Below are positions 13,815-21,897 of a stretch of 29,392 nucleotides of DNA, in pieces. The stretch spans positions 1 through 29,392 of the forward strand of contig CAZQWJ010000011.1 of the NCBI GenBank assembly GCA_964597265.1. Reading direction: 5' to 3'. A program made the translations under genes and the position numbers. Source of the stretch: CAZQWJ01 sp964597265. Its GTDB lineage: Bacteria > Patescibacteriota > 4484-211 > JAGQKX01. Within the stretch, counting starts at the first letter, position 1. Each line of letters opens with the position of its first letter. The notes beneath the pieces were generated by a model. The model was not told the DNA's origin, searched no databases, and was given only the letters and a program-made list of their open reading frames with translations.

Positions 13815-14411
13815 TCAAACAGTAATATTTGTCGTTACCTCCACTGCTCCATGTCGAATGATCTCGATACTGCCGTCGACAATTTTGATTATCGTCGATG
13901 GTGGAGAATCACATACCCCACCATCAAGATAAAAATCCACCTGTGTATCAAAATAATCCTGCGCTTCTTTGACCGTAGTTGCCGGCGGCTGATGCTGCAT
14001 ATTGGCACTAGGTGCAACGATGGGGCCAACATCAGAAAGGAGCTCTCTGAGTTGCTGATGGTCCGGGATCCGAAACGCAAGAGAATTGGTACCACGGTGC
14101 AAATATTCAAATGCCTCATGATGACAAGGTAGGATAACGCTTACCTTGGCTGGCCAGAGGTTTTCCAGATATGCTGTCGTATCGGTGTCAATATCTACAA
14201 AAAACGTTTGGAGATCCTCTATAGTAGGTATGAGAATAATCATAGGTTTGTGTTCATCGCGTTGCCTCAGCTGGTAGATCCGGTCCACCACTGGCACAGC
14301 CAATGCTTTGCCTACAACACCATATTGTGTATCCGTAGGGATAACACCGATTTGATTTTTGCGCATGCCATCAAGTAACTCCGGATCGTGGAAGTTGGTA
14401 TAGTGTTGCAT
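13815..14411 (-). CDS. tsaC: TsaC/YrdC/Sua5-family threonylcarbamoyl-AMP synthase
   Basis: Makes threonylcarbamoyl-AMP from threonine, bicarbonate and ATP, the first step of tRNA t6A37 modification. The 198-residue product is the YrdC domain alone, without the C-terminal Sua5 domain. Signatures are VIPTDTQYGVVGKA (23-36), the basic ATP/substrate patch QLRQRDEHKPM (47-57), RIPDH (114-118), VAPSANMQHQPPATT (132-146) and STIIKI (172-177). It diverges from gdhA; the predicted transcription start is within one base of its ATG, and there is no Shine-Dalgarno. REP-like repeats abut its TGA. The tRNA-modification partners TsaB/D/E are not in the window. Confidence 0.92.
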   Translation of the reverse strand: MQHYTNFHDPELLDGMRKNQIGVIPTDTQYGVVGKALAVPVVDRIYQLRQRDEHKPMIILIPTIEDLQTFFVDIDTDTTAYLENLWPAKVSVILPCHHEAFEYLHRGTNSLAFRIPDHQQLRELLSDVGPIVAPSANMQHQPPATTVKEAQDYFDTQVDFYLDGGVCDSPPSTIIKIVDGSIEIIRHGAVEVTTNITV

Positions 14412-14424
14412 AGTATATTATACT
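14395..14424 (+). promoter_or_regulatory. Leaderless gdhA promoter
   Basis: TTGGTA (14395-14400), an 18-bp spacer, then TATACT (14419-14424) and six bases to the ATG; the predicted start is exactly 14431. The -35 lies inside the tsaC coding start. Confidence 0.68.
14417..14422 (-). promoter_or_regulatory. -10 box of tsaC, overlapping the gdhA promoter
   Basis: A perfect TATAAT on the minus strand is followed by five bases and the tsaC ATG; the predicted start is 14410, against the A at 14411. It shares four base pairs with the opposite -10 (14419-14424). No strong -35 is seen. Confidence 0.65.
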
Positions 14425-14430
14425 CATATC

Positions 14431-15702
14431 ATGCATGATCCGTACACCAATGCGCTTGCCCAATTGGGTGAGATATCTTCAATATTACGTGAAGAGTACG
14501 AAGACAAACAAACGTTTGATCGGGTCATTGATCTTCTCAAGCAACCCCAGAATCTTTTGGCCACCGAGCTTTCGATCGAACTGGAAAACGGCACCATGCA
14601 ATACTTCCCTGCGTTTCGTAGTCAACACAACAATGCGCGTGGTCCATACAAGGGTGGAGTTCGTTTTCATCAGGATGTAAGCGAATCTGAGATGAAGGCG
14701 TTGTCTGTCTGGATGACATGGAAGTGCGCGGTAGTGGACGTTCCGTATGGCGGGAGCAAAGGTGGCGTTAAGGTTAATCCAAAAGAGTTGACGCCAAAAG
14801 AGCTGCAACGATTGAGCGAGGCGTATGTCGAATTTGTGGCGGAGTATATTGGACCTTGGAAAGATATCCCTGCGCCGGATGTCAACACAAACGAGCAGAC
14901 CATGGCATGGATGTTGGAGGTATATGAGAAAAAAGTCGGTATGAATGCCCCGGGAGCTTTTACTGGTAAGCCGCTTGCACTGGGTGGCTCACTGGGGCGC
15001 ATCGAGGCGACTGGTCAGGGAGGCGTGTTTGTTTTGGAGTCATACGCCAAGACTCTTGGCAAGCGTCCGCAGGATTTGACTGTTGCGATACAGGGGTTTG
15101 GGCATGTGGGCTATTGGTTTGCGCGACTTGCCAAAGAAGCCGGATTTCGAGTGCAGGCGGTTTCGGACTCTTCTGCGGCGGTGTACATACCGGATGGTTT
15201 TGATATTGAGCAGATGCTCATGCTTAAATACAGGTATGGTACGCTCAAGCAAGCAGTCAAGCATTACGAAGGGCAGGTGGCCTTGCTGTCTAACGAGGAG
15301 CTTTTGGAGCAAGATGTGGATGTATTTGTCCCGGCTGCACTTGAGAATGCTCTACACGACGGCAATGCCCAGCGAGTTGTTGCCAGGACTATCCTGGAAC
15401 TTGCAAACGGTCCGGTAACACCAGAAGGTGAAAAGATACTTTTGGAAAAAGGCATTGACGTGATACCTGACATTTTGGCAAATGCCGGAGGTGTAACGGT
15501 CAGTTATTTTGAATGGATACAGAATTTACATGGGTATAAATGGACAAATGAGCACATCAAGCAAAGTTTAAAGCACAAAATGGTTGAGGCGTTTGACGCG
15601 GTGGTGGCAATCAAGCAGGATAAAGGACTTTCATATCGCCAGGCAGCGTACTTTTTGGCAGTAAAACGAGTGGCAGATGCTATGATACTGAGAGGACGGT
15701 AA
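14431..15702 (+). CDS. gdhA: Glutamate dehydrogenase (Glu/Leu/Phe/Val family)
   Basis: Reversible oxidative deamination of glutamate to 2-oxoglutarate with NAD(P). The 423-residue length is typical of hexameric bacterial enzymes. Catalytic-domain residues are visible: GPYKGGVRFH (Lys74, substrate carboxylate), MTWKCAVVDVPYGGSKGG (Lys98 and catalytic Lys110) and IPAPDVNT (Asp150). The nucleotide-binding domain has the Rossmann GFGHVG (222-227), and DILANAGGVTVSYFEW is the conserved late motif. Cofactor preference is not certain. It is transcribed from a leaderless promoter in the 19-bp tsaC-gdhA spacer. In a fermentative, auxotroph-like cell it would link amino-acid nitrogen to carbon metabolism; that part is inferred. 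Confidence 0.95.
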   Translation: MHDPYTNALAQLGEISSILREEYEDKQTFDRVIDLLKQPQNLLATELSIELENGTMQYFPAFRSQHNNARGPYKGGVRFHQDVSESEMKALSVWMTWKCAVVDVPYGGSKGGVKVNPKELTPKELQRLSEAYVEFVAEYIGPWKDIPAPDVNTNEQTMAWMLEVYEKKVGMNAPGAFTGKPLALGGSLGRIEATGQGGVFVLESYAKTLGKRPQDLTVAIQGFGHVGYWFARLAKEAGFRVQAVSDSSAAVYIPDGFDIEQMLMLKYRYGTLKQAVKHYEGQVALLSNEELLEQDVDVFVPAALENALHDGNAQRVVARTILELANGPVTPEGEKILLEKGIDVIPDILANAGGVTVSYFEWIQNLHGYKWTNEHIKQSLKHKMVEAFDAVVAIKQDKGLSYRQAAYFLAVKRVADAMILRGR

Positions 15703-15709
15703 GCAGCTT

Positions 15710-15755
15710 GTCATTCCAGCGAAAGCCTGCCTGCGCAGGCAGGCTGGAATCCAGG
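15710..15755. repeat. REP-like element with nested 22-bp palindrome
   Basis: GTCATTCCAGC pairs across to CTGGAATCCAGG. The loop is replaced by sequence carrying a perfect palindrome whose core is GCCTGCCTGCGCAGGCAGGC. It sits in the 65 bp between gdhA and the DUF2207 gene and can form a strong hairpin in either transcript. Confidence 0.9.
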
Positions 15756-15767
15756 CAGTACACATTT

Positions 15768-17642
15768 ATGTTCAAGTCATCATTCAAAACCATCATCTTC
15801 GCGCTTTTATTTTTATCCTTTACTCAAAATGCATTTGCCAAGTCCTACTCTATTGTCAGTGATGAGTTTTATTACGAAATCCAGCAAGACAAATCCCTTA
15901 GGGTTGAAGAGCATCTAACGTATGAGTTTGAAGGTTCGTACAGTTGGGCAGAAATGTGGATACCCCTCTCCCCTACCCGCCTGGATCGTACATATGCCAA
16001 CCAGGTAACTGACTTTTCTGTTACTGCCGCAGATGGTAGTACTGTCAATGTTATCTCAGCAAGCGAGCAGGGAGATCGCTTCTATGCACGGTGGGAGTAT
16101 ACCGCTCAGGATGAGCGCAAGACGTTTGTCATCAACTACACGGTTACCAATGCAGTACAAAAATATCAGGATGTGGCGGAGTTGTATTGGCAGGTGATCG
16201 GATCGGCATGGGACATACCGCATCACAATGTGATGGTAGAGGTGGTATTGCCAGAGGCTGTTAATTCGATTGATGAGATCCTTGTCTATGGACACGGACC
16301 GCTTAACGGTGTTTCTGAAATCATAGATACCCGTACTGCACGCTTCACTGCTCAGCGGGTAGGGGCAGGGCAGTTTATGGAGATTAGGATGGTGTTTCCT
16401 ACTGAGTTGGTAAGCGGTGCGATAGACGGGCAGGTAACTAAGGAGGACATTCGTGCGCAAGAGCAGCAATACGTTGAGGAAACCATAGCTGCAGCACGAC
16501 GAGAGCAGGCAAAACAAACATTGATTCTGGCAGTGCTACTTATTTGGCTACCTGCGACGCTCATTATCTGGTTGATCTGGTGGTATAGAAAATGGAAGCG
16601 GTTTGGCAAGGAGCATAGTCCGGCTGATGTGCCGGAGTATGTGCGCGAGTTGCCTTCCGATCTGCCACCTGCATTTGTTGATGTGCTACTCAAACAAATA
16701 GGCAAGCCTGATGTCAACGCGTTTACTGCAACTATTTTTGATTTGGCACGGCGTGGAATTATACATATAGAGGACGAGGTGGATTTTAATGTTGGATTAC
16801 TGTCACGTAAGAAGAAGTTCCGTTCAACACTCATCTTGCAACAAGACCAACTCAATACCCAAGTATCTTCGTTGAAAAATTTTGAGAAAGATGTGATCGC
16901 ATTGATATTTAATAAGGTTGGTTCTGCCCCTAGCAGTCTTTTGGACACATTGATGGGCACAAGCAAATCAGCAGAAGAGTTGACTGATAATAAAGTGACC
17001 ATGGAGGAAATCACGAAGTGGCTCAAGAAAAACCCACAGCAGTTTCAGACATGGTTTCAGCGTTGGCAGGACAAGGTCAAGTCAGAGGCAGAGGCGCTGA
17101 ATTTTTTGGAAACAGAAAGCGAGCAGGCACATTCTCGTGCATGGCTGGTAACCGCAATCGCCAGTATCGCCAATCCCCTTATTCTTATCCTCGCGCTGTT
17201 TCTTAACCCGTCGATTAAGCGCTGGACACGTGACTGGGCGCAACAGGTAGCCCAATGGGATGCGTTCAAAAAGTTTTTGGATGACTTTGCCCACTTCAAA
17301 GAATTGCCGCCAGAGTCGTACAAGTTGTGGGAGCATTATCTTGTATTCGGAGTCTTATGGGGTAATGCCAAAAATATCATTAAGATGCTGCCGATCATCC
17401 TGGCCAACCCAAGTGCCGCACCCGCGACATGGTATTACATGAGCAGCATGGTTGGATCACCCGGACAAGGTATCGCTGCTACCGCAGAATCTATCTCTGC
17501 ATTTTCTGAGTCGCTTAATGTGTTTCAATCTGAATTACGCAGCGCTTCGACCTCAGCTGCTCATTACTCTTCGGGCGGTGGTGGCGGCTTCTCAGGCGGC
17601 GGAGGAGGCGGGGGGGGAGGCGGCGGAGGTGGCGCTGGCTAA
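15768..17642 (+). CDS. DUF2207 membrane protein with poly-glycine C-terminus
   Basis: A 624-residue protein. The signal peptide is MFKSSFK plus a hydrophobic stretch, probably cut after AFA (22-24). An extracytoplasmic beta domain follows, typical of DUF2207 (SYSIVSDEFYYEIQQDKSLRVEEHLTYEF, AEMWIPL, FVINYTV, AELYWQVIGSAWDIPHHNVMVEVVLP). Then come a helix at about 247-268, a cytoplasmic part (PADVPEYVRELPSDLPPAFVDVLL, TATIFDLARRGII), a second hydrophobic region (about 457-480), and a tail of Ser then about 20 Gly. The family's function is unknown. The start at 15768 excludes the repeat that the open frame crosses upstream. The poly-Gly DNA holds G8 at 17610-17617, a possible slippage site affecting only the last residues. 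It is convergent with the second rhomboid, 12 bp away. Confidence 0.87.
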   Translation: MFKSSFKTIIFALLFLSFTQNAFAKSYSIVSDEFYYEIQQDKSLRVEEHLTYEFEGSYSWAEMWIPLSPTRLDRTYANQVTDFSVTAADGSTVNVISASEQGDRFYARWEYTAQDERKTFVINYTVTNAVQKYQDVAELYWQVIGSAWDIPHHNVMVEVVLPEAVNSIDEILVYGHGPLNGVSEIIDTRTARFTAQRVGAGQFMEIRMVFPTELVSGAIDGQVTKEDIRAQEQQYVEETIAAARREQAKQTLILAVLLIWLPATLIIWLIWWYRKWKRFGKEHSPADVPEYVRELPSDLPPAFVDVLLKQIGKPDVNAFTATIFDLARRGIIHIEDEVDFNVGLLSRKKKFRSTLILQQDQLNTQVSSLKNFEKDVIALIFNKVGSAPSSLLDTLMGTSKSAEELTDNKVTMEEITKWLKKNPQQFQTWFQRWQDKVKSEAEALNFLETESEQAHSRAWLVTAIASIANPLILILALFLNPSIKRWTRDWAQQVAQWDAFKKFLDDFAHFKELPPESYKLWEHYLVFGVLWGNAKNIIKMLPIILANPSAAPATWYYMSSMVGSPGQGIAATAESISAFSESLNVFQSELRSASTSAAHYSSGGGGGFSGGGGGGGGGGGGGAG

Positions 17643-17654
17643 GGTCTGTGTGTG

Positions 17655-18773
17655 CTATGCCCTATCTGAATTGAACCATTTATAAAGTAGCCCTACTAAT
17701 ATTCCAGCCAATGCACCTGCAAGATGTCCAGACCATGCTATACCTTCGGCACCAGCAAACCCATATATAACTTGTATAGCAATCCAGATACCTAGGTAGA
17801 GTTGAGCGCTAATATACTGGATTTTTCCAAGAAATAGCGTTTTGATATCGTTATCGGGAAACAGAACAAGATAAACTCCCATAAGTCCGGCAATAGCACC
17901 ACTTGCACCAACATGAGGTATATTGTTATTGGATCCTACCAATAAAATACCGGCTGTACATGCCAAACCGCTGATAGCATATGTGAGGACAAACGCACTA
18001 CGACCAAGACGTTCTTCCACATTGTCTCCAAATAGCCAAAGAAAGTACATATTACTCAGCAAATGGAGCATATTTGCATGTAAAAACATCGAGGTGAATA
18101 TAGTGAAGGTCTGTTGGCCTTGCATGATTATTGCAGGTGTAAGACCGAAAACCGCTAAAATAGATTCTGTTTGATCAGAAATGAGATGTGTTGCTATAAA
18201 AATCAGTGTATTAAAAGCTATAAGCGACAACGTGAGAATGGGTACGATGTTTGCCCGTATGTCAGATAGTGGGATTGGTATCAGGGTAAAACGGAGTAGC
18301 AACAGTGTGGCAGGTGAATATCGTGCTTTCTGTCTTAGAAGATCACGGTGTTTGTACACGTCTTTAGCGAGTTCTTCACCAAGCCTCTGAAGGTGCGGGT
18401 TACCTTTTAGGTGCCGCGCGATCTGAAGCTCTTGCTCCTTTTTGAGCCAAACCCCTTGACAATGACTACACTGCAAGATGTGTATATTGGAATCGTATGC
18501 GTAGTTGATTACTTTTAACGGGATCAAACACTTGGGGCAAACAGGAGGAGAATCTGTCTGTGCATGCAGTGTACTATGTATTGGTGGTATGACTGGTTGG
18601 TCTACTTTGATTGAGGCTTCTTGGACTTCTGTGGAGTCGTGTATATGGCGTATCAGTGATGGAAGCTCTCCATAGTCCACCCACATCCCATGTCCATTAG
18701 GACAAACATCGATAGTGTGTTCCATCACTGATACCTGAATCAGTTGTTCGTTACACTCAATGCATGTAAGCAC
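17655..18773 (-). CDS. Rhomboid protease fused to two N-terminal TFIIB-type zinc ribbons
   Basis: A 372-residue protein. Two zf-TFIIB-like ribbons come first: Cys4-Cys7 with Cys24/His28 in CPNGHGMWVDYGEL, and Cys79-Cys82 with Cys102-Cys105 in CSHCQGVWLKKEQEL. A charged linker (about 120-152) leads to the rhomboid membrane domain: LHANMLHLLSN (His237, Asn241), the FGDNVEERLG loop, GASG with catalytic Ser291, and SGHLAGALAG with His350. The ribbons precede the first helix, so they should be cytosolic and may bind substrate, nucleic acid or a partner. Start is a GTG at 18773, 5 bp after the DUF6580 stop; it begins just before the first zinc ligand, so a later start would break the domain. Confidence 0.92.
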   Translation of the reverse strand: MLTCIECNEQLIQVSVMEHTIDVCPNGHGMWVDYGELPSLIRHIHDSTEVQEASIKVDQPVIPPIHSTLHAQTDSPPVCPKCLIPLKVINYAYDSNIHILQCSHCQGVWLKKEQELQIARHLKGNPHLQRLGEELAKDVYKHRDLLRQKARYSPATLLLLRFTLIPIPLSDIRANIVPILTLSLIAFNTLIFIATHLISDQTESILAVFGLTPAIIMQGQQTFTIFTSMFLHANMLHLLSNMYFLWLFGDNVEERLGRSAFVLTYAISGLACTAGILLVGSNNNIPHVGASGAIAGLMGVYLVLFPDNDIKTLFLGKIQYISAQLYLGIWIAIQVIYGFAGAEGIAWSGHLAGALAGILVGLLYKWFNSDRA

Positions 18774-18778
18774 AGTGG

Positions 18779-19351
18779 TTACCGTTGATTTTGAGGTGTC
18801 ATTGCCATGCGATCCATAATGTATTTGTTGGTCGAATGTACAATTTGATACAGAGAAAATAAAACCCCGGTAAAGAACAAATCTCCTAGCAATGTATTTC
18901 TAAAAAATGGAATAGCCATGGTATAGGCGCGAACGAGACCTTCGAGTGTACGTGGATACAGCCAGCCTTCCATCCAGACGCCGAAATTGCTTACGACAAA
19001 GAACAACACCGACGCGCCTAACGAAGCAGCAATTAACCGTGCCGGAGCAGCGGATCTTTTGAGTGCCACGTGTCCCAACACTCCGGTGAGTACAAACGCG
19101 CCCCACGTGTACATAATCGTGCCATGCCAGCCGATGACGAAGTCAGAAATAGCCATAATCGCAAGTGGAAGTACCAGGCCCAGTTTGGGATGAAGTTTTG
19201 CTCCTCCCAAAAGAGCGATAGCAGCAACAGGTGCGACATTGGGCGGATGCGGCAGCACGCGGAGTGCCACACCAAAAATAATTACCAGTACAGTCGAGAT
19301 ATATGTATTGGCTGAGGGAGAGAGTTTTGGGCGGATGAGGTTTGACAGCAT
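18779..19351 (-). CDS. DUF6580-type membrane protein (ECF-transporter S-component-like)
   Basis: A 190-residue integral membrane protein with about five to six helices. The signature RVLPHPPNVAPVAAIALLGGA (31-51) is typical of DUF6580 proteins, annotated as putative transport proteins and resembling substrate-binding S components in topology. Other conserved-looking parts are ISDFVIGWHGTIMYTWGAF and IPFFRNTLLGDLFFTGVLF, which fit the same family. The ATG at 19351 lies 5 bp after the small upstream gene, with a weak AAGAAG. No energising ECF ATPase genes are present in the window, so the substrate stays open. Confidence 0.83.
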   Translation of the reverse strand: MLSNLIRPKLSPSANTYISTVLVIIFGVALRVLPHPPNVAPVAAIALLGGAKLHPKLGLVLPLAIMAISDFVIGWHGTIMYTWGAFVLTGVLGHVALKRSAAPARLIAASLGASVLFFVVSNFGVWMEGWLYPRTLEGLVRAYTMAIPFFRNTLLGDLFFTGVLFSLYQIVHSTNKYIMDRMAMTPQNQR

Positions 19352-19356
19352 AGTAT

Positions 19357-19557
19357 TTACTTCTTTTTTTTGTTTTTTCCAAGTAGTTTTTTTGTCAGAT
19401 TACGCTTGTCTTTATCCAACACAACATCACTGGCCAGACCGACAGCCAAGCCAAATGTTCCTGCAATAACTCCACCGGCCAAGCCTGCTACAACAGCTTT
19501 GCCTGTCCAGTTGGCCGCTTTGGAATATTTTGATTGTTTTGATTTCTGTTTTGCCAT
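19357..19557 (-). CDS. Small basic protein with one glycine-rich membrane segment
   Basis: Not recognised. 66 residues: a very basic N-terminus (MAKQKSKQSKYSKAANWTGK), a Gly/Ala/Val-rich hydrophobic stretch AVVAGLAGGVIAGTFGLAVG (21-40), and a basic tail (DKDKRNLTKKLLGKNKKKK). The shape resembles small membrane-associated proteins with a glycine-zipper helix. I accept it as real because it has its own promoter-like sequence (TTGACT-N18-CATACT, start one base inside the ATG), sits 11 bp after the previous stop and is 5 bp ahead of DUF6580. Function unknown. Confidence 0.68.
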   Translation of the reverse strand: MAKQKSKQSKYSKAANWTGKAVVAGLAGGVIAGTFGLAVGLASDVVLDKDKRNLTKKLLGKNKKKK

Positions 19558-19562
19558 AGTTT

Positions 19563-19592
19563 AGTATGTCAAAGCAGGGCACGGATAGTCAA
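19563..19592 (-). promoter_or_regulatory. Promoter of the small basic protein
   Basis: TTGACT (19587-19592), 18-bp spacer and CATACT (19563-19568). The -35 lies in the coding end of the preceding gene. The predicted start is 19556, one base inside the ATG at 19557. Confidence 0.5.
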
Positions 19593-19847
19593 CACGTCTT
19601 CTGCCCAGCGTAGACGCTTAAGTGGATCTTGCTTATATTGTTCAAGTGAGTCGCTTAATTTTCGCAATTCCTCTAATCTTTGTTTCTCCGACTCAGTGAT
19701 TTCAAAGTTTTGAAACAACCCTATTGCATGATTCATGAATTCCGTTATACCGTTGACAGGTAATTCTTTATCAATATCCCCTGCTGCGTAGACAATCCGC
19801 ATAAGATCCATTTTTATAGCATTGATATAAAAGTCTTTATCCCTCAT
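19569..19847 (-). CDS. Hypothetical small helical protein
   Basis: Not recognised. 92 residues from the ATG at 19847 (MRDKDFYINAIKMDLMRIVYAAGDIDKELPVNGI...), predicted mostly helical and soluble. Repeated charged heptad-like stretches (ITESEKQRLEELRKLSDSLEQYKQDPLKRLRWAEDVL) suggest a helical bundle. A longer frame starts at 19895 but would overlap the upstream gene. I prefer the ATG 8 bp after that gene's stop, which makes it the next member of the operon behind the Ig-like/C39 protein. No catalytic motif seen. Confidence 0.66.
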   Translation of the reverse strand: MRDKDFYINAIKMDLMRIVYAAGDIDKELPVNGITEFMNHAIGLFQNFEITESEKQRLEELRKLSDSLEQYKQDPLKRLRWAEDVLTIRALL

Positions 19848-19855
19848 AGCTGCAA

Positions 19856-21877
19856 TTAGTACACCACAAGCGCGGTGTTGTTGAGATATGCCCATGTAGC
19901 TTCAAATGTAGCCCGCGTATAGGTCAATTGTCCACGCCAGGGATCGTTGGTGAGAATATGAGTCGGATTACTTGGATCACCGATAAACCCACGTACCACT
20001 TCCGAGTGCATCCCTCGATATCCAGTATAGTTGCCGTTTAGTACAAACGAGCCAGGCGGTTGGCTATAACGGTTATACAGCCAAAGAATAACCGCATTTC
20101 CGTTTTGCACTTCTTGGAGCAGCTCTTGTATGTTCCAGTTGCGTTTGATAGAGACAGAACGGTGTTGGCTGACAAAATCTGCCACAGGATCAATGTGAAT
20201 GCCGTATCCTAGTACCCAGTCTTCATCGGGGTTGTTGCCAATACCAAACCCGGACTTGATAGCAGCTTCGCTCAGATTGACACCACGGTACGCAAGCGCC
20301 ATCCGCGTTGCAGCGACATTGCAAGTGAAGTCTTCCTCTTGCTTGAACCACGGGATGCCCAGGACAAAGGTCTGGCTTTTGGTAGTAAATTGATACGAGA
20401 ACTGTTGTGTAGAATCCAGGCCATGTACGCTTCTGACTCCGGGAGCAAGTTGGATATGGTAACGTGTAGAATACGCCAACGGCCCCTGTGGCTGAAACAC
20501 CAATGTATTGTCATTCCAAACAAAACTTCCCTGAACCTGAGGTGTCATTGCAAAGTGTTGCTGCGCTGATTCGCGGTCCACTTCTTGATTGAACGTAAGC
20601 GAGATAGCATTGATGTTGGGATCTATACCACTGGCACCGGAAAACGGATTAATACCTATCACCTGCACCGCACCAATGGTGTGAAAACCTAACAATAGAT
20701 CTTCCTGCGTTTCCCCACCGGCTTGATTTTGTGTGCCTTTTGCAAGGGTAATGTCGTATCGTGTATCTTTTGCAAGCGGTTGAGCTGGCGCAAAAAGCAA
20801 GGTACGATCATCCTCCCACGACCACTCTCCTTCTGTTTCAGGGGTAAGAGCCAGATGCTCTTCAACGCTTTCTCTATCCATATCAGTATCAAAAACAATC
20901 CGTACAGTCTGATCGATGAGCACGTTTTCACCGCGTGGCGAGAACGACTCGATCAACGGGGCGGTAACGGTACGAAAGCGAAATGAGTGGATTTTTTCGG
21001 TATCTCCTCGCTCAATGTCTTCGTTGGTCGTAACTTGATATGAACGGGGGGTTTGATATATGTCTATGGTGTACTCTTGATCCTGCTGAAGCCCATCGGT
21101 GAAGATGATCTCTTGCACGTTTTCCGTATTCTCAATGCGTATATTGCCGGGATCAGGAGAAATATCTAGCTGAATATCAACAAACCCGCCAATCGGCGTA
21201 TCGTATGTGATGAATAAGCTACTATTAACTGGCACATCGTCTTGTTGATCGGTAGGTTGTGTTTCTGTTATTTTGGGAACGCGAGGGGCGGTATATGCGA
21301 GTGCATGTTCATGAGATTCGCCGTTATGCCAGGCTTGTCTTAGGCCGACCATATATACGACAACCTCACTACCCGGATAAAATGATTCTTGCGGATAAAA
21401 CGTAACGCGCCTCTTCAATGGTAGCCCTAAGAGTCCCTCTTCCCAAACCCACTCCCCCTGTACTTCCGGCGAAGTGTAAAAAGTAATGTTGTCAGTATCA
21501 ACAGGCTGGTCAAACTCGATGTAAATAGCTGGAGCAGCGGTAAGAAAACGTGAGTTTGAGGCAGGATCTGTAGTTACTACGTATGGTCGTTGTGCGTAGG
21601 TTTCTTTGGTAATAACCAGTGCATACACAATAAAGAACACTTTGGCAATGAACAGGAGATCACGATACGCATGACGAATGTCGTCTTGATGGCCAAACAC
21701 ATGCGTTCCGCCAGGCAGGCGGCGAATACGTCGATAGATCCGGCGCCAGTAGTGTTTGGTGAGCCAAAACAACCCAAAGCTCAACACATACATACTGATA
21801 ACAATGAGAAACCGCGTTTCAAAAGGCTGATGCTTCAATAGTATATAGTCGGTGATGAGTTCTAGGGTATGCGACAT
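19856..21877 (-). CDS. Membrane-anchored Ig-like repeat protein with C39-type peptidase domain
   Basis: 673 residues with three parts. Two N-terminal helices (about 22-40 and 74-94) flank a strongly basic loop KHYWRRIYRRIRR, so the bulk should be outside. Then come three or four SbsA/Big_5-like Ig modules, seen as repeated TDPASNSRFLTAAPAIYIEFDQPVD, ESFSPRGENVLIDQTVRIVFDTDMDRESVEEHLALTPETEGEW and INPFSGASGIDPNINAISLTFNQEVDRESAQQHFAMTPQVQGSF motifs, each followed by TRY-I-LAPG. The C-terminus (504-673) is a papain-like C39_2 domain: LGIPWFKQEEDFTCNVAATRMAL with Cys519, GMHSEVVRGF with His624, and TNDPW with Asn644/Asp645, so the catalytic set is present. It probably acts on peptides or peptidoglycan cross-links outside the cell; the substrate is unknown. 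It is 20 bp after the deacetylase-like gene. Confidence 0.87.
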   Translation of the reverse strand: MSHTLELITDYILLKHQPFETRFLIVISMYVLSFGLFWLTKHYWRRIYRRIRRLPGGTHVFGHQDDIRHAYRDLLFIAKVFFIVYALVITKETYAQRPYVVTTDPASNSRFLTAAPAIYIEFDQPVDTDNITFYTSPEVQGEWVWEEGLLGLPLKRRVTFYPQESFYPGSEVVVYMVGLRQAWHNGESHEHALAYTAPRVPKITETQPTDQQDDVPVNSSLFITYDTPIGGFVDIQLDISPDPGNIRIENTENVQEIIFTDGLQQDQEYTIDIYQTPRSYQVTTNEDIERGDTEKIHSFRFRTVTAPLIESFSPRGENVLIDQTVRIVFDTDMDRESVEEHLALTPETEGEWSWEDDRTLLFAPAQPLAKDTRYDITLAKGTQNQAGGETQEDLLLGFHTIGAVQVIGINPFSGASGIDPNINAISLTFNQEVDRESAQQHFAMTPQVQGSFVWNDNTLVFQPQGPLAYSTRYHIQLAPGVRSVHGLDSTQQFSYQFTTKSQTFVLGIPWFKQEEDFTCNVAATRMALAYRGVNLSEAAIKSGFGIGNNPDEDWVLGYGIHIDPVADFVSQHRSVSIKRNWNIQELLQEVQNGNAVILWLYNRYSQPPGSFVLNGNYTGYRGMHSEVVRGFIGDPSNPTHILTNDPWRGQLTYTRATFEATWAYLNNTALVVY

Positions 21878-21897
21878 GCCTGCGTAGTATTTGAATA

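Noticed and set aside
17610..17617. G8 run as a phase-variation switch of the DUF2207 gene
   Set aside because: Slippage would change only the last few residues of a glycine tail; there is no evidence of variation in a single sequence.
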